DNA from: Nocardia vinacea
GTDB taxonomy: Bacteria > Actinomycetota > Actinomycetes > Mycobacteriales > Mycobacteriaceae
Length of the DNA stretch: 64,000 bases
Reading direction: 5' to 3'
NCBI RefSeq assembly: GCF_035920345.1
Contig: NZ_CP109149.1
Coordinates: forward strand, 6,014,001 to 6,078,000
Shown here: one piece after another, positions 13,201 to 25,200 of the stretch
Position numbering within the stretch: the first letter of the stretch is position 1
Layout: every line of letters begins with the position of its first letter
Translations under genes and position numbers: made by a program
Notes under the pieces: generated by a model
Seen by the model: only the letters and a program-made list of their open reading frames with translations
What the model was told of the DNA's origin: nothing
The model's database searches: none

Positions 13201-16200
13201 GATGTGAAGATCACATATGCCGGATGCTCGATCCGCAAGGGGCGCGCCCGCTCGTCATCCGAAATCGAAGTCGCCGCGTAGTCAGCCAACTCGAGCCGAT
13301 CCACTTCCATTACGGCAAGGGATGTTTCGATGGGCAAACCATCACGTGACGTGGTGAGCACACACACGGGCGCGGCCGTTTCGATGATGTACGCGATGCG
13401 GTCGACCGGATGATCCGGATCGATGGGCACATACGCACCACCGGCTCGCACCACCGCGTACATCGCGACAACCAACTCGACCGAGCGCCGCATAGCGAGC
13501 ACCACGGTTGCCTCCGGACCGACCCCGTCGGCAATCAACTTGCGCGCCAACCTGTTGACTGCAGCATCGAATTCGGCATAGGTGAGTACTGATTCGGAGC
13601 TCGCATCGATCAACGCGACCCCCTCAGGCGTCAGCGCCACCTGAGCATCGACGAGATCCGCCAACGTCGCCGAGGCCACCGGATACGCGGTCCTATTCCA
13701 CTCCTCGAGTAACCGCGCGCGTTCTGCCGAACCGAGCAGGTCGAATTCACCGACAGCCGTATCTGACTGGGCAACAACGGATTCGAATATCCGCAGCAGC
13801 TGCTCACTGAACCGCTGCGCACTAGCGGGCTCGAACAAGTCCGTCGCGAACCCGAGCGCAAGATCGATGCCCTCAGGCGAGCCGTCCGCACCGTAGTGAT
13901 CGATAGCGAACAAGTGCAGATCGAATTGTGCGACCCCACTGTCGAATTCGACCTCTCGCACTTCGAGCCCGGGTAGCCGCAGTTCGCCGCGCTCGTGATT
14001 CTGGAACGAAAGCCCGACCTGGAACAGCGGATGCCGCGCCGTCGATCGTTCCGGATTCAACACCTCCACCAGGCGCTCGAACGGCACATCCGCATGCGAG
14101 AAGGCGGCGATATCGGCCGCCCTGACCCGTTCGAGCAATGCATCGAAGCTTTCACCGCCATCGACCCGAGTACGCAGCACCAGCGTGTTCACGAACATAC
14201 CGATGACATCGTCGAGTTCCGCATCGCCCCGGCCCGCGATCGGCGTACCGACCGCGATATCCGAACTACCCGAAAGCCGAGCGAGAAGTGCGGAGAATGC
14301 CGCGTGTACAACCATGAACAGCGTTGCGCCACTGCGTCGTCCGAGCACGACGAGCGCACTGTGCAACGGTGCGTCGATCGCGAACTCTACTTTCGCACCG
14401 CGCAAACTCTGCCGCGCGGGCCGCGGGTGATCGGTAGGCAGCGCCAGCTGATCCGGCAGTCCGTCCAGCGTCCGTGTCCAGTACGCGATCTGCTGTGCCG
14501 AAAGCGATTCGGGCGCATCCTCGCTGCCGAGTAGCTTCCGCTGCCACAGTGCGAAATCCGCGTACTGCATGGCGGGCGGTGTCCAGCCGGGCGCGCTGTC
14601 ATCCAGGCGTGCGCTGTACGCAAGCATCAGATCACGGACGAATGGTGCGAGCGAGGATCCGTCCGCCGCAATGTGATGCAGCACCGCCGCCAATACGAAC
14701 TCCGCGCGCCCCGCTATCCGGAACAGCCGCATCCGCACCGGGATATCGACGGTCACGTCGAACGTGGTGGCGGCCAGCTCCCGAATTCGATCCGGCAGTT
14801 CGGCCGCAGAGATATCAATCGGATACAGCGACGGGATCGCCTGCACGACCGGCGCGATCAGTTGGGTCGCCGCACCGTCCACTTCCGGATACCGCGTCCG
14901 CAGCGACTCATGTCTGCCGATCAGATCCGCGACCGCGGCTCGTAGCGCCGCGATATTCAATGCGCCGGTGAGCCGCAGCGCCACCGGAATGTTGTAGGCA
15001 ACGGAGTGCTGGTCGAACTGGTTGAGGAACCACATCCGCTGCTGTGCCGGGGAAAGCGGAATCCGGTCCGGACGGGCGCCGGCCACCAGCGCGGGCCTGG
15101 TCGCAGCCGTATCGCTCGCGTTGACCGCTGCGGCGAGGTCGGCGACCCGCGGCGATTCGAACAATGCGCGGACTCCGACGGTGCGCCCGAGCGCGGCGCC
15201 GATGCGAGCCGCGGCTTTCGCGGCCAGCAGGGAGGAACCGCCGAGGGCGAAGAAGTCGTCATCCGCGCCGATCAGACCGTCCATGCCGAGCACATCCGCG
15301 AAGACTCCGGCGACAATCTCCTCGACGACCGTCCCGGGCTTGCGATAAGTCGTCGCCTCGAACTCCGGCGCGGGCAACGCCGCCCGATCCAGCTTCCCGT
15401 TGACGGTCAATGGAATTCGATCCACCATCACGATCGCGGCGGGCACCATGTGCTCAGGCAACCGGCGCGCGAGCTGTTGTCGCAGCTCCGCCGTATCGAC
15501 CGCGTCGAAGCCGACCACATACGCGACAATCCGCGGCTCATCCACCAGATCGCTGCGCACGACCACCGCCACCTCGCGCACCGCTGCGCTCACATCGAGT
15601 AGCGCCGCCTCGATCTCCCCCAACTCGATGCGGAACCCACGCAGGTTCACCTGCTGGTCGGCCCGGCCCAGATACTCCAACTCGCCGTCGGCCGTCCACC
15701 GTGCGAGGTCACCGGACCGATAGGCCAGCGCACCATCACCCGCGTACGGATCGGCCACGAACCGGCTCGCGGTGAGCGCGGGCCGTCCGAGATAGCCACG
15801 CGCCAACTGACCACCGGAGACGTAGATCTCGCCGGGTACCCCGACCGGCACCGGCCGCAGCCGCGCATCGAGCACCCGCACGACCAATCCGGGTATGGCC
15901 CCACCGATCACACTCGCCGAGCCGGTACCCGCCTCGATCGGCCGATAGGACACATGCACGGTGGTCTCGGTGATGCCGTACATATTCACCAGTCGAGGCG
16001 ACCGCGGATGCCGAGCGAACCAGCCGACCAGCCGCTGCGGTTCCAATGCCTCGCCACCGAAAATCACATAGCGCAGGGCGAGTTCGGCAGGCTCCGCGGC
16101 AATCAGCTGATAGAAGGCCGACGGCGTCTGGTTCAGAACCGTCACCCGTTCCGCGGCCAGCAGTTCCAAGAACTGCTCTGGTGAACGCGAGGTGTAGTAG

Positions 16201-19200
16201 TCGACCACCACGAGTGTGCCGCCGTGCAGCAGCGCACCCCAGAGCTCCCAGACCGAGAAGTCGAAGGCGTAGGAGTGGAACAGGGTCCAGATATCCGAAG
16301 GCCCGAACTCGAAGTGGCACTGGGTGTTATCCAGCAGGCGCAGCACATTGCGGTGCGGGATGACCACACCCTTCGGGTTCCCGGTGGATCCGGAGGTGTA
16401 GATGACGTAAGCCGTATGAGCCGGATTCAGCGGCCTGCGTCGCTCCGCCTGGGTGATGGCGGTCGTACACTGATTCGTGGCAGCGATATCGATCACCGGC
16501 CCGCCGAACCAGCCGGGTGCCAATTCGGTTCCGGCGCTGGTTATCGCGCAGATCGGGCGGGCGTCATCGAGTACGTATTCGATCCGATCCGCCGGATAAT
16601 TCGGATCGATCGGCAGATAACCGCCGCCCGCCTTGATCACCGCGACCAATGCGACGACCAGTTCCACCGACCGCGGCAACGCCACCGCAACCAGCGCTTC
16701 CGGGCCGACCCCCGCCGCGATCAACCGCCGGGCCAGCCGATTCGACCAGCTGTCGAGCTCGGCGTAGGTCAGCGATCGGGTGCCTGCGCGGACCGCGACG
16801 GATGTCGGATCGATCGCGGCGGCCAGCGCGAACCGGTCGGCCAGCGTGGCCGTCTCGGTGACATAAGTCCGTGTCGGAGTAGACCATTCGTGCAGCGCGC
16901 GATGCTGTTCCTCGGCGCTGAGCAATTGGATATCCCCGACCACGACCGTGGCATCGGCGGCGATGGCGGCCAACACCTGGGTGAACCGGCGGCCGAGTAC
17001 CGCGATCGTGCCCGCATCGAAAAGATCTGTCGCATAGGTGATCTCGATTTCCATGCCATCCGCACGGCCATCGGCGTCATCGGATTCGACCACCGTGAAC
17101 TGCAGATCGAATTTGGCTGCCGTCGCGTCGAATTCGACCGGACGCACCATGAGATCGGCGAGTTCGAGCGGCGGCAGCGTGAAGTTCTGGAAAGTCAACG
17201 CGACCTGGAACAGCGGATTTCGATTCTGCGCCCGCGTCGGCGCGATGATCTCGACGAGCCGCTCGAACGGCACGTCCGCATGCGACAGCGCTTCGATGTC
17301 CTGTGCGCGCACGGTATCCAGCACCGTCTCGAAGCGCGCCCTGGTGTCGATATGGGTGCGCAATACCAGGGTGTTGACGAACATCCCGACGAGCCCATCC
17401 AGCGCGGCATCACCGCGACCCGCGACCGGCGTGCCGATTGCGATGTCCTCACTCACCGACAAGCGAGACAACAAGACGGCCAGCGCCGCATGCATTGTGC
17501 TGAACAACGTTGTTTCCCGCTTGCGGGCCAGTTCGCGCAGTTCACTGTGCAGATCGGAGTCGATGCGGAGCCGGTGGGCGTCACCGCGATACGACGAGAC
17601 GGCGGGGCGCGGCCGGTCCGTGGGAAGCTCGAGTTGTTCGGGCAGACCGGCCAGCGCACGCCGCCAGAAGGCGAGCTGCCGGTGCGCCTGCGACTCCGGA
17701 TCCGCGTCGTCGCCCAGTGTTTCGGCTTGCCAGATCGTGTAGTCGGCGTACTGCACGGGCAATGCCGCCCATGCGGGCGCGATACCATCTCGACGTGCGC
17801 TGTAGGCGGTCATGAGATCGCGCGCGAGCGGTCCGAGCGAGAAGCCGTCGGCCGAAATATGGTGCAGCACAAGTGCTAGCACGTGTTCGTGGCCATCGGT
17901 GAACAGTCGGGCCCGCAGTGGCACCTCTGTGGTCAGATCGAACGTCGTCGCCGCGAATGCGGAAAGGTGCGGCTCGAGTTCCGCTTCGGTGATCAGCTCC
18001 GGTCGCAACGACGGAACAGCCGCGGCGATGATCACCTGCTCCGCGCCATCGGTTCCGTCGGGATAGACCGTCCGCAGTGTCTCGTGCCGAGCGACCACAT
18101 CCGCCAGCGCGGCGGACAATGCCTCCACATCCAGATCGCCGGTCAGCCGCAGCGCCACCGGAATGTTATCGACGGCATCGCCCGGACCGGCGCAATCGTC
18201 GGCAAGGAACCGGTTGAGGAACCACATGCGCTGCTGAGCCGGTGAGAGCGGAATCCGCGCCGGGCGCGGGCGCGCGCTCAACGCGACATATCCGCGCCCC
18301 TGATGCGCCTCCGTCGCGGCCGCCAACTCCCCGACCGTGGCAGCCTCGAACAGCATCCGCACCGGCAGCCGCATATCCAGCGCCGCACCCAACCGGGCAA
18401 CGACCTGGGTGGCGTTCAGTGAATTTCCACCGAGAGCGAAGAAATCATCGTCGAGGCCGACCAGCTCGACATTCAGCACCTCGGCAAAGGTCCGCGCAAC
18501 GATTTCCTGGGTCGCCGTGACGGGAGCCCGGAAAACAGCAGCCTCGAATACGGGCGCCGGCAGCGCCTTCCGATCCAGTTTGCCGGACGCATTGAGCGGA
18601 AATTCATCGAGCACGACGAACGCAGACGGCACCATATACGCGGGCAGTTGCCTGCTCAGAGCGGATTTCAGGGCATCGGTATCGACACCGGGTTCTGCGA
18701 TGACATAAGCGACCAGTTGCTGCCCGTCCAGCAGCACAACCACCGCCTGCGCAATCGAATCCAAGCCGGTGATCGCGGTTTCGATATCACCGAGCTCGAT
18801 CCGCAGACCACGCAGCTTGACCTGGAAATCGGTGCGCCCCGAATACTCGAGCGCCCCATCCGCACGCCAGGTCACGAGATCCCCGGTCCGATACATCCGC
18901 GCACCATCGCCGAACGGATTCGCGACAAACCGATCACTCGTCAGATCCGGCCGTCCGATATATCCGCGCGCCAATTGCACACCGGCCAAATACAACTCGC
19001 CCGCAACTCCCACCGGCACCGGACGCAACCGCCCATCGAGCACATAGACCTGGGTGTTGAATACCGGCCCACCGATCGGCACGGTATCCACATCGGCATC
19101 GGTGACCTCGTGGCTGGTGACATCCACCGCCGCCTCGGTCGGGCCGTACAGATTGTGCACTGCCGCACCGGTCAGCTCACGCATCCGATGAGCAGGCTTG

Positions 19201-22200
19201 GGCGCCAACGCCTCCCCTGACGCAAATACCATCCGCAGCGAATCACAGTCAGCCGCTGCCGGTTCCGCGACGAACACCACCAACATCGACGGCACGAAAT
19301 GCGCGACGCTGACGCGCTCGCGACGAATAACCCGCGCCAAATACGCCGGATCACGATGCCCATCCGGCCGCGCCATCACCAAACGCGCCCCGACCTGCAA
19401 CGGCCAGAAGAACTCCCACACCGACACATCGAAGGTGGCAGGCGTCTTCTGCAGCACCACATCAGCAGGTGTGAGCGCGTAGGCGTCCTGCATCCACACC
19501 AGACGATTGACGATCGCCGCGTGCGAAACAGCGACACCCTTCGGCCGCCCCGTCGAGCCGGAGGTGAAGATCACGTACGCGGCATTGCCCGGGACCAAGG
19601 GGCCGAGGCGATCGTCATCGGTGACCGGAGCGTCCGAATAGTCGGAGGTATCGAACAGATCCACATCGAGCACCGCCCACGCGCCCGAACGCTCGTCGGT
19701 GTCGAGATCCAGCCCATCCTCCGAGCGCGTCAGCACGCACACCGGACGCGCCAGCCTCAGCGCCTGGGTGATCCGCTCGGCCGGATGCTCCGGATCCACG
19801 GGAACGTACGCACCGCCCGCCGTGAGCACGGCGTACGTGGCCACGACCAGATCCACCGAACGCCGCATGCCGATGGCCACGGTGACATCCGGACGAACCC
19901 CGATCGACACCAGCAGCCGCGCGAGCCTGTTCACCCGACCCGCGAATTCCCCATATGTCAGCGTCGCGCAGCGACTCGTTGGGGGGTGGCGGTCGGGCGA
20001 CGGGTGGGCCAGCGTCGCGTAGCGACTCGTTGAGGGGTGGTGGTCGGGCGACGGGTGGGCCGGCGACTCGCCCTCGAAGGTGATCGCAGTGGCATCCGGC
20101 GTCCGCGCGACCTGCGCCTCGAACAGCGATACCAGCGTCGCACCGGCATCCACCGGATGCGCTGTCGCATTCCAGGCGTCGAGAATAAGCGCCCGCTCGT
20201 TGTCCGCGAGCAGATCGATATCGCCGATCCGCACGTGCGGATCCGCGACCGCATCGAGCACGCGCTGTAGCCGAGTCGCGAACGAAGCGATCGTCCGCGC
20301 GTCGAACAGATCGGTGGCGTACTCGAACGTCGCTGCCACACCGGCTGCGCCGACAGTCTCGGTCAGCGTCAGTTGCAGATCGAATTTCGCAGTCCGCGTG
20401 TCGATATCGAGCATCGAGGCCTCGAGCCCGGCCAGTTCCAGATTGGTCTGCGCGGTGTTCTGGAAGTCGAGCATGACTTGGAACAGCGGATGTCGTGCCG
20501 CGGAACGCTCCGGATTCAATACCTCGACCAGCCGCTCGAATGGCACATCGGCATGTGCGAGAGCACGCAGATCACCGTCGCGGGTCGCTGCGATCAAGTC
20601 GGCAAAAGTCAGTTCGGGCCGCACATCGGTCCGCAGCACAAGGGTGTTGACGAACATTCCGACGAGCCCGTCCAGCTCCGCGGCGCCGCGACCGGCGACG
20701 GGGGTTCCGATCGCAATATCCTGCTGCCCAGCGAGTTTCGCCAGCAGCGTGGCGAATGCCGCGTGCAGCACCATGAACAGGGAGGCATTCGCGCCCTCCG
20801 CCACACCACACAGCCGACGGTGGGTCGCGGCATCGATGGTGAAGGCATGGCGCGCACCACGACCCGACGCGACCGCCGGACGCGACCGGTCCCCCGGCAG
20901 TGCCAGCACATCCGGAAGATCGGCCAATTCGGCCGACCAATAACGGATCTGCGCGGCGATCAGTGATTCCGGATCGTCCTCCGCACCGAGCGTTTCCCGC
21001 TGCCACAGCGTGTAGTCGGCATACTGCACCGGCAGCGACACCCAGTTCGGCTCCGAGCCCATGCAACGTGCGGCGTATGCGACCATCAGATCCCGGGTAA
21101 GCGGCGCGATGGACCAACCGTCCGCACTGATGTGATGGATGGAAACAACAAGCACATGCTCGGTCCCAGTGCGCAGCAGGGTGAGTCGAACGGGTGCCTC
21201 CCGGTCCACCGCGAAAGGCATTGCCGCCAGCGCTCGAATCCGATCAGCCAACTCCGTTGCATCGACCGGCTCCGGCACCAGTAACACCGCATCCCCTGGC
21301 AGCACTTCCTGCTGCGGCACACCGTCGACCGCTGGATATCTGGTGCGCAGCGCCTCATGCCTGGCAATGACATCGGCGACCGCATCCGTCAGTGCGCCGA
21401 GATCGAGCGTGCCGACCAGTCGCACCGCGGCCGTCAGATTATTCGCGACCGAGGCGGCATCGAACTGATTGAGAAACCACATCCGCTGCTGTGCATAGGA
21501 AAGCGGCACCACATCGGGCCTGGCTTGCGCGATCAATGCTCGTCGCGCCGTCCCTGAACCGGGCAGATGCGCGGCCAACCCGGCCACCGTCGAATGCTCG
21601 AACAGCAGCCGCACCGGAATATCGGCATCGACGACTGCGCCGATTCGCGCGGCAATCTGCGTGGCCACCAGGGAGTTTCCGCCGAGTGCGAAGAAGTCGT
21701 CGTCCAGCCCGACCCGATCGAGGCCGAGCACCGCCGCGAACACCTCGGCAACCGCATGCTCGCCAGACGTGACAGGTGCACGAAATGTCCCAGCGGTCAG
21801 CACCGGGTCGGGCAATACCTTGCGATCCAACTTGCCCGAGCTGGTCAGCGGCATTTCCGCCAGTCCGACATAGGCCGTCGGCACCATGTACGAAGGCAGT
21901 ACAGCGCGCAGCCGCTGCCCCAGCACATCGGCCAGCTCCACCTCTGGCATGTCCGCGACCACATAGGCGACCAGCAGCTCACCCGCCGCGTGCGCGAACA
22001 CCCGAACAGCCGCGGCACGCACATCGTCGGCAGCGACCAGAGCCGCCTCGATCTCACCGAGCTCGATCCGCTGCCCCCGCAGCTTGACCTGAAAGTCACT
22101 GCGCCCCAGATATTCCAGATCCCCGGCCCGATTGCGCCGCACCAGATCACCGGTCCGATACATCCGGGCTCCGGCCGGTCCATACGGATTGGCCACAAAC

Positions 22201-25200
22201 CGCTCAGCGGTGAGTTCCGCCCGCCCGTGGTACCCGCGCGCCGTCTGAACGCCGGATAGGTAGAGCTCGCCGACGACCAGGTCCGGCACCGGCCGCAACC
22301 GCGCGTCGAGCACCAGCACCTGACTCGAACGCACCGGCCGACCGATCGGCACCGCCCCCGGCAGCGCCGCATCGACTGGCGCACAGGTGGCGTGCACGGT
22401 GAATTCCGTTGGGCCGTACAGATTGTGCAGAGCGGCTCGGCACACAGCGGCGAAACGAGCCGCAGCTTCACCGGTCATTGCCTCACCGGCAACGAAAACC
22501 ATACGCAACGAAGCGATCTCGGCAATACCGGTGGCATCGGCGAACACCGTCAACATCGACGGCACGAACGAGGTCATCGTCACCCGGTGCGCCGCGATGG
22601 TCGCGGACAGATAGGCGCTGTCCCGATGCCCGTCATGCTCGGCGACCACCATGCGCGCACCGCGCGCCAACGGCGCGAACAGCTCCCACACCGACACATC
22701 GAAGGTCGCGGGAGTCTTGAACAGAACCACATCGTCGGCACCGATACCGTATTCGTCGGCAATCCAGTCGATCTGATTCACCACCGAGGCATGCTGTACC
22801 GCAACACCTTTCGGAAGCCCCGTGGATCCGGAAGTGAAAATGACGTACGCCGTATTGATCGCCCGCAACGGACGCAGCCGATCCGAATCCACCACCGGCG
22901 CATCCGAATAACCCGAGCAGTCCAGTGCGTCGACCACCAGAACCGAAGGTCCTGTCGACCACCCGTCACCCGCCCGAGTCAGCACACACACCGGCCGAGC
23001 CGAGGCAACGACCTGCGCACGCCGCGCCGCCGGTTGATCCGGGTCCACCGGCACATACCCGCCACCGGCGGTCAATACGGCATAGGCCGCGACAACGAAA
23101 TCCACCGACCGCCGCATACCCAGCACAACCAGCGTCTCGGGTCCGACACCGACGGCGATCAGCCGACGAGCAAGCCGATTCACCCGCCCCGAGAACTCCG
23201 AATAGGTGAGCGTCGCGGAGCGACTCGTTGGGGGGTGGTGGTCGGGCGACGGGTGGGCCAGCGTCGCGGAGCGACTCGATGAGGGGTGGTGGTCGGGCGA
23301 CGGATGGGCCAGCGCACCATGCCCATCGACCAGTGCGACAGCATCGGGTGTCCGCCGCACCTGCGTCTCGAACGCGGCCAGCAGCGTCGCGACCCGGCTC
23401 GACGACTCCGCGATTCCGCGCTCGATCGCACGCTGCCGACCCGCGACATCCAGCAGCGGCAGATCCCCCACCGCCAGCTCGGCATCGACCACGATCGCGC
23501 GCAGCAACCGAACCAACCACTCCGCGTAGTCAGCGATGGTGGATTCGTCGAATAAATCTGTGGTGTAGGTGAATTCCGCACGGACCCCCGCCGGTGCCGG
23601 ACCTTCCCCGAGTCCGGCACCGGCGAAGCCTTCGGTGACCGTGAGCTGGAGATCGAATTTGGTCACTCCGGTGTCCAGGGTACTGGTGCAGACCGACAAA
23701 TCGGGGAGTTCGAATGCGATGTCCGCGGCATTGTCGAAAGCGAGCAATACCTGGAACAACGGATGCCGCGCCTGCGAGCGCGGCGGGTTGATGGCATCGA
23801 CCAGCTGCTCGAATGGCAATTCGGCATGGCCGAAGGCAGCGAGATCGGTCTCGCGCACCCGTGCCAGCAGCGACGAGAAGGGGGCGGCGGCATCGACCAC
23901 GGTCCGCAGCACCAGGGTGTTGACGAACATGCCGACGAGATCGTCCAGCGCCCGTTCACCACGGCCGGCCACCGGCGTGCCGATCACGATGTCGTCGCTT
24001 CCGGACAGCCGCGACAGCAGCGCGGCGAGCGCGGCATGCAACACCATGAAGTTCGAAACACCCTGGTCACGGGCAAGTTTCACGACCTCGACGTGCACGT
24101 CGCCCGGAATTTCGAAACCGAACACCGCACCCCGCCCGGATGCGACCGGAGGGCGGGACCGATCGGCGGGCAACTCGATCAGATCGGGTGCACCGGCGAG
24201 CGTGGCCGTCCAGAACTCCAGCTGCCGGGCCGACGCGGCATCGGGATCCTCGACTGAGCCGAGCAATTCATGCTGCCAAAGGCTGTAGTCCGCGTACTGC
24301 ACCGAAAGCGGCAGCCATTCCGGCACCTCGCCTGCGTGTCGAGATCCGTACGCGTACATCACATCTCGTGCCAACACCCGCAGCGATACGCCATCTGCGG
24401 CAATGTGGTGCAGCACCAGCGCCAGCGCGCAGCTCTCCTCATCGACCAGAAAAATCCGTGCCCGAATGGGTATTTCACGCTCCAGGTCGAATCCGAGCGC
24501 CGCGAACCGAGCCAGCTCGTCGTCCAGTTCGTCCGCACCGATCGACTCCGGCTCACCCACGACGACAACCTCGTCCGCGGACAACACGACCTGCTGGGCC
24601 GCCACTCCAGCCGATACCGCGGGAAAGATCGTGCGCAGTACCTCATGCCTGTCGACCAGATCGGCCAAGGCCAGCCGCAGCGCAGAAATATCGACCGCGC
24701 CGCGCAACCGCACCACGAACGGCATGTTGTACCCGGCGCCGGCAGTCTCGAACCGGTTGAGGAACCAGATCCGCTGCTGCGCCGGAGATAGCGGAACCAG
24801 CGGCGGCCGGTGCCGCGCCCGCAGCTGCGCGAGCACCGGCACGCCACTGGATCCACCCGCCCGCTCGATGAGTTCGGCGAGTGCGGACACCGTGGTAGCG
24901 GTGAACAATTCGCGAACCCCGAGCCGACAGCCCAGTTCGGCGCCCAACCGCGCCGCGACCTGGGTGGCCACCAAACTATTGCCGCCGAGCGCGAAGAAAT
25001 CGTCATCGCGCCCGACCAGATCGCGTCCGAGTACCGCACCGAAGACCCGCGCTACCGTGGCCTCCACCGGCGTCGTGACCTCGGTGTAGTCGGTCGAGAT
25101 CCGCTCGGGTGCGGGCAGCGCGGCACGATCCGATTTGCCGGAGGCATTGACTGGTAACGCATCCATCACCACGAACGCGGCAGGCACCATATACGCGGGC

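Noticed and set aside
19961..20062. Tandem 51-bp units as a CRISPR array
   Set aside because: The units are directly adjacent without spacers, number only two per site, and are read through in frame.
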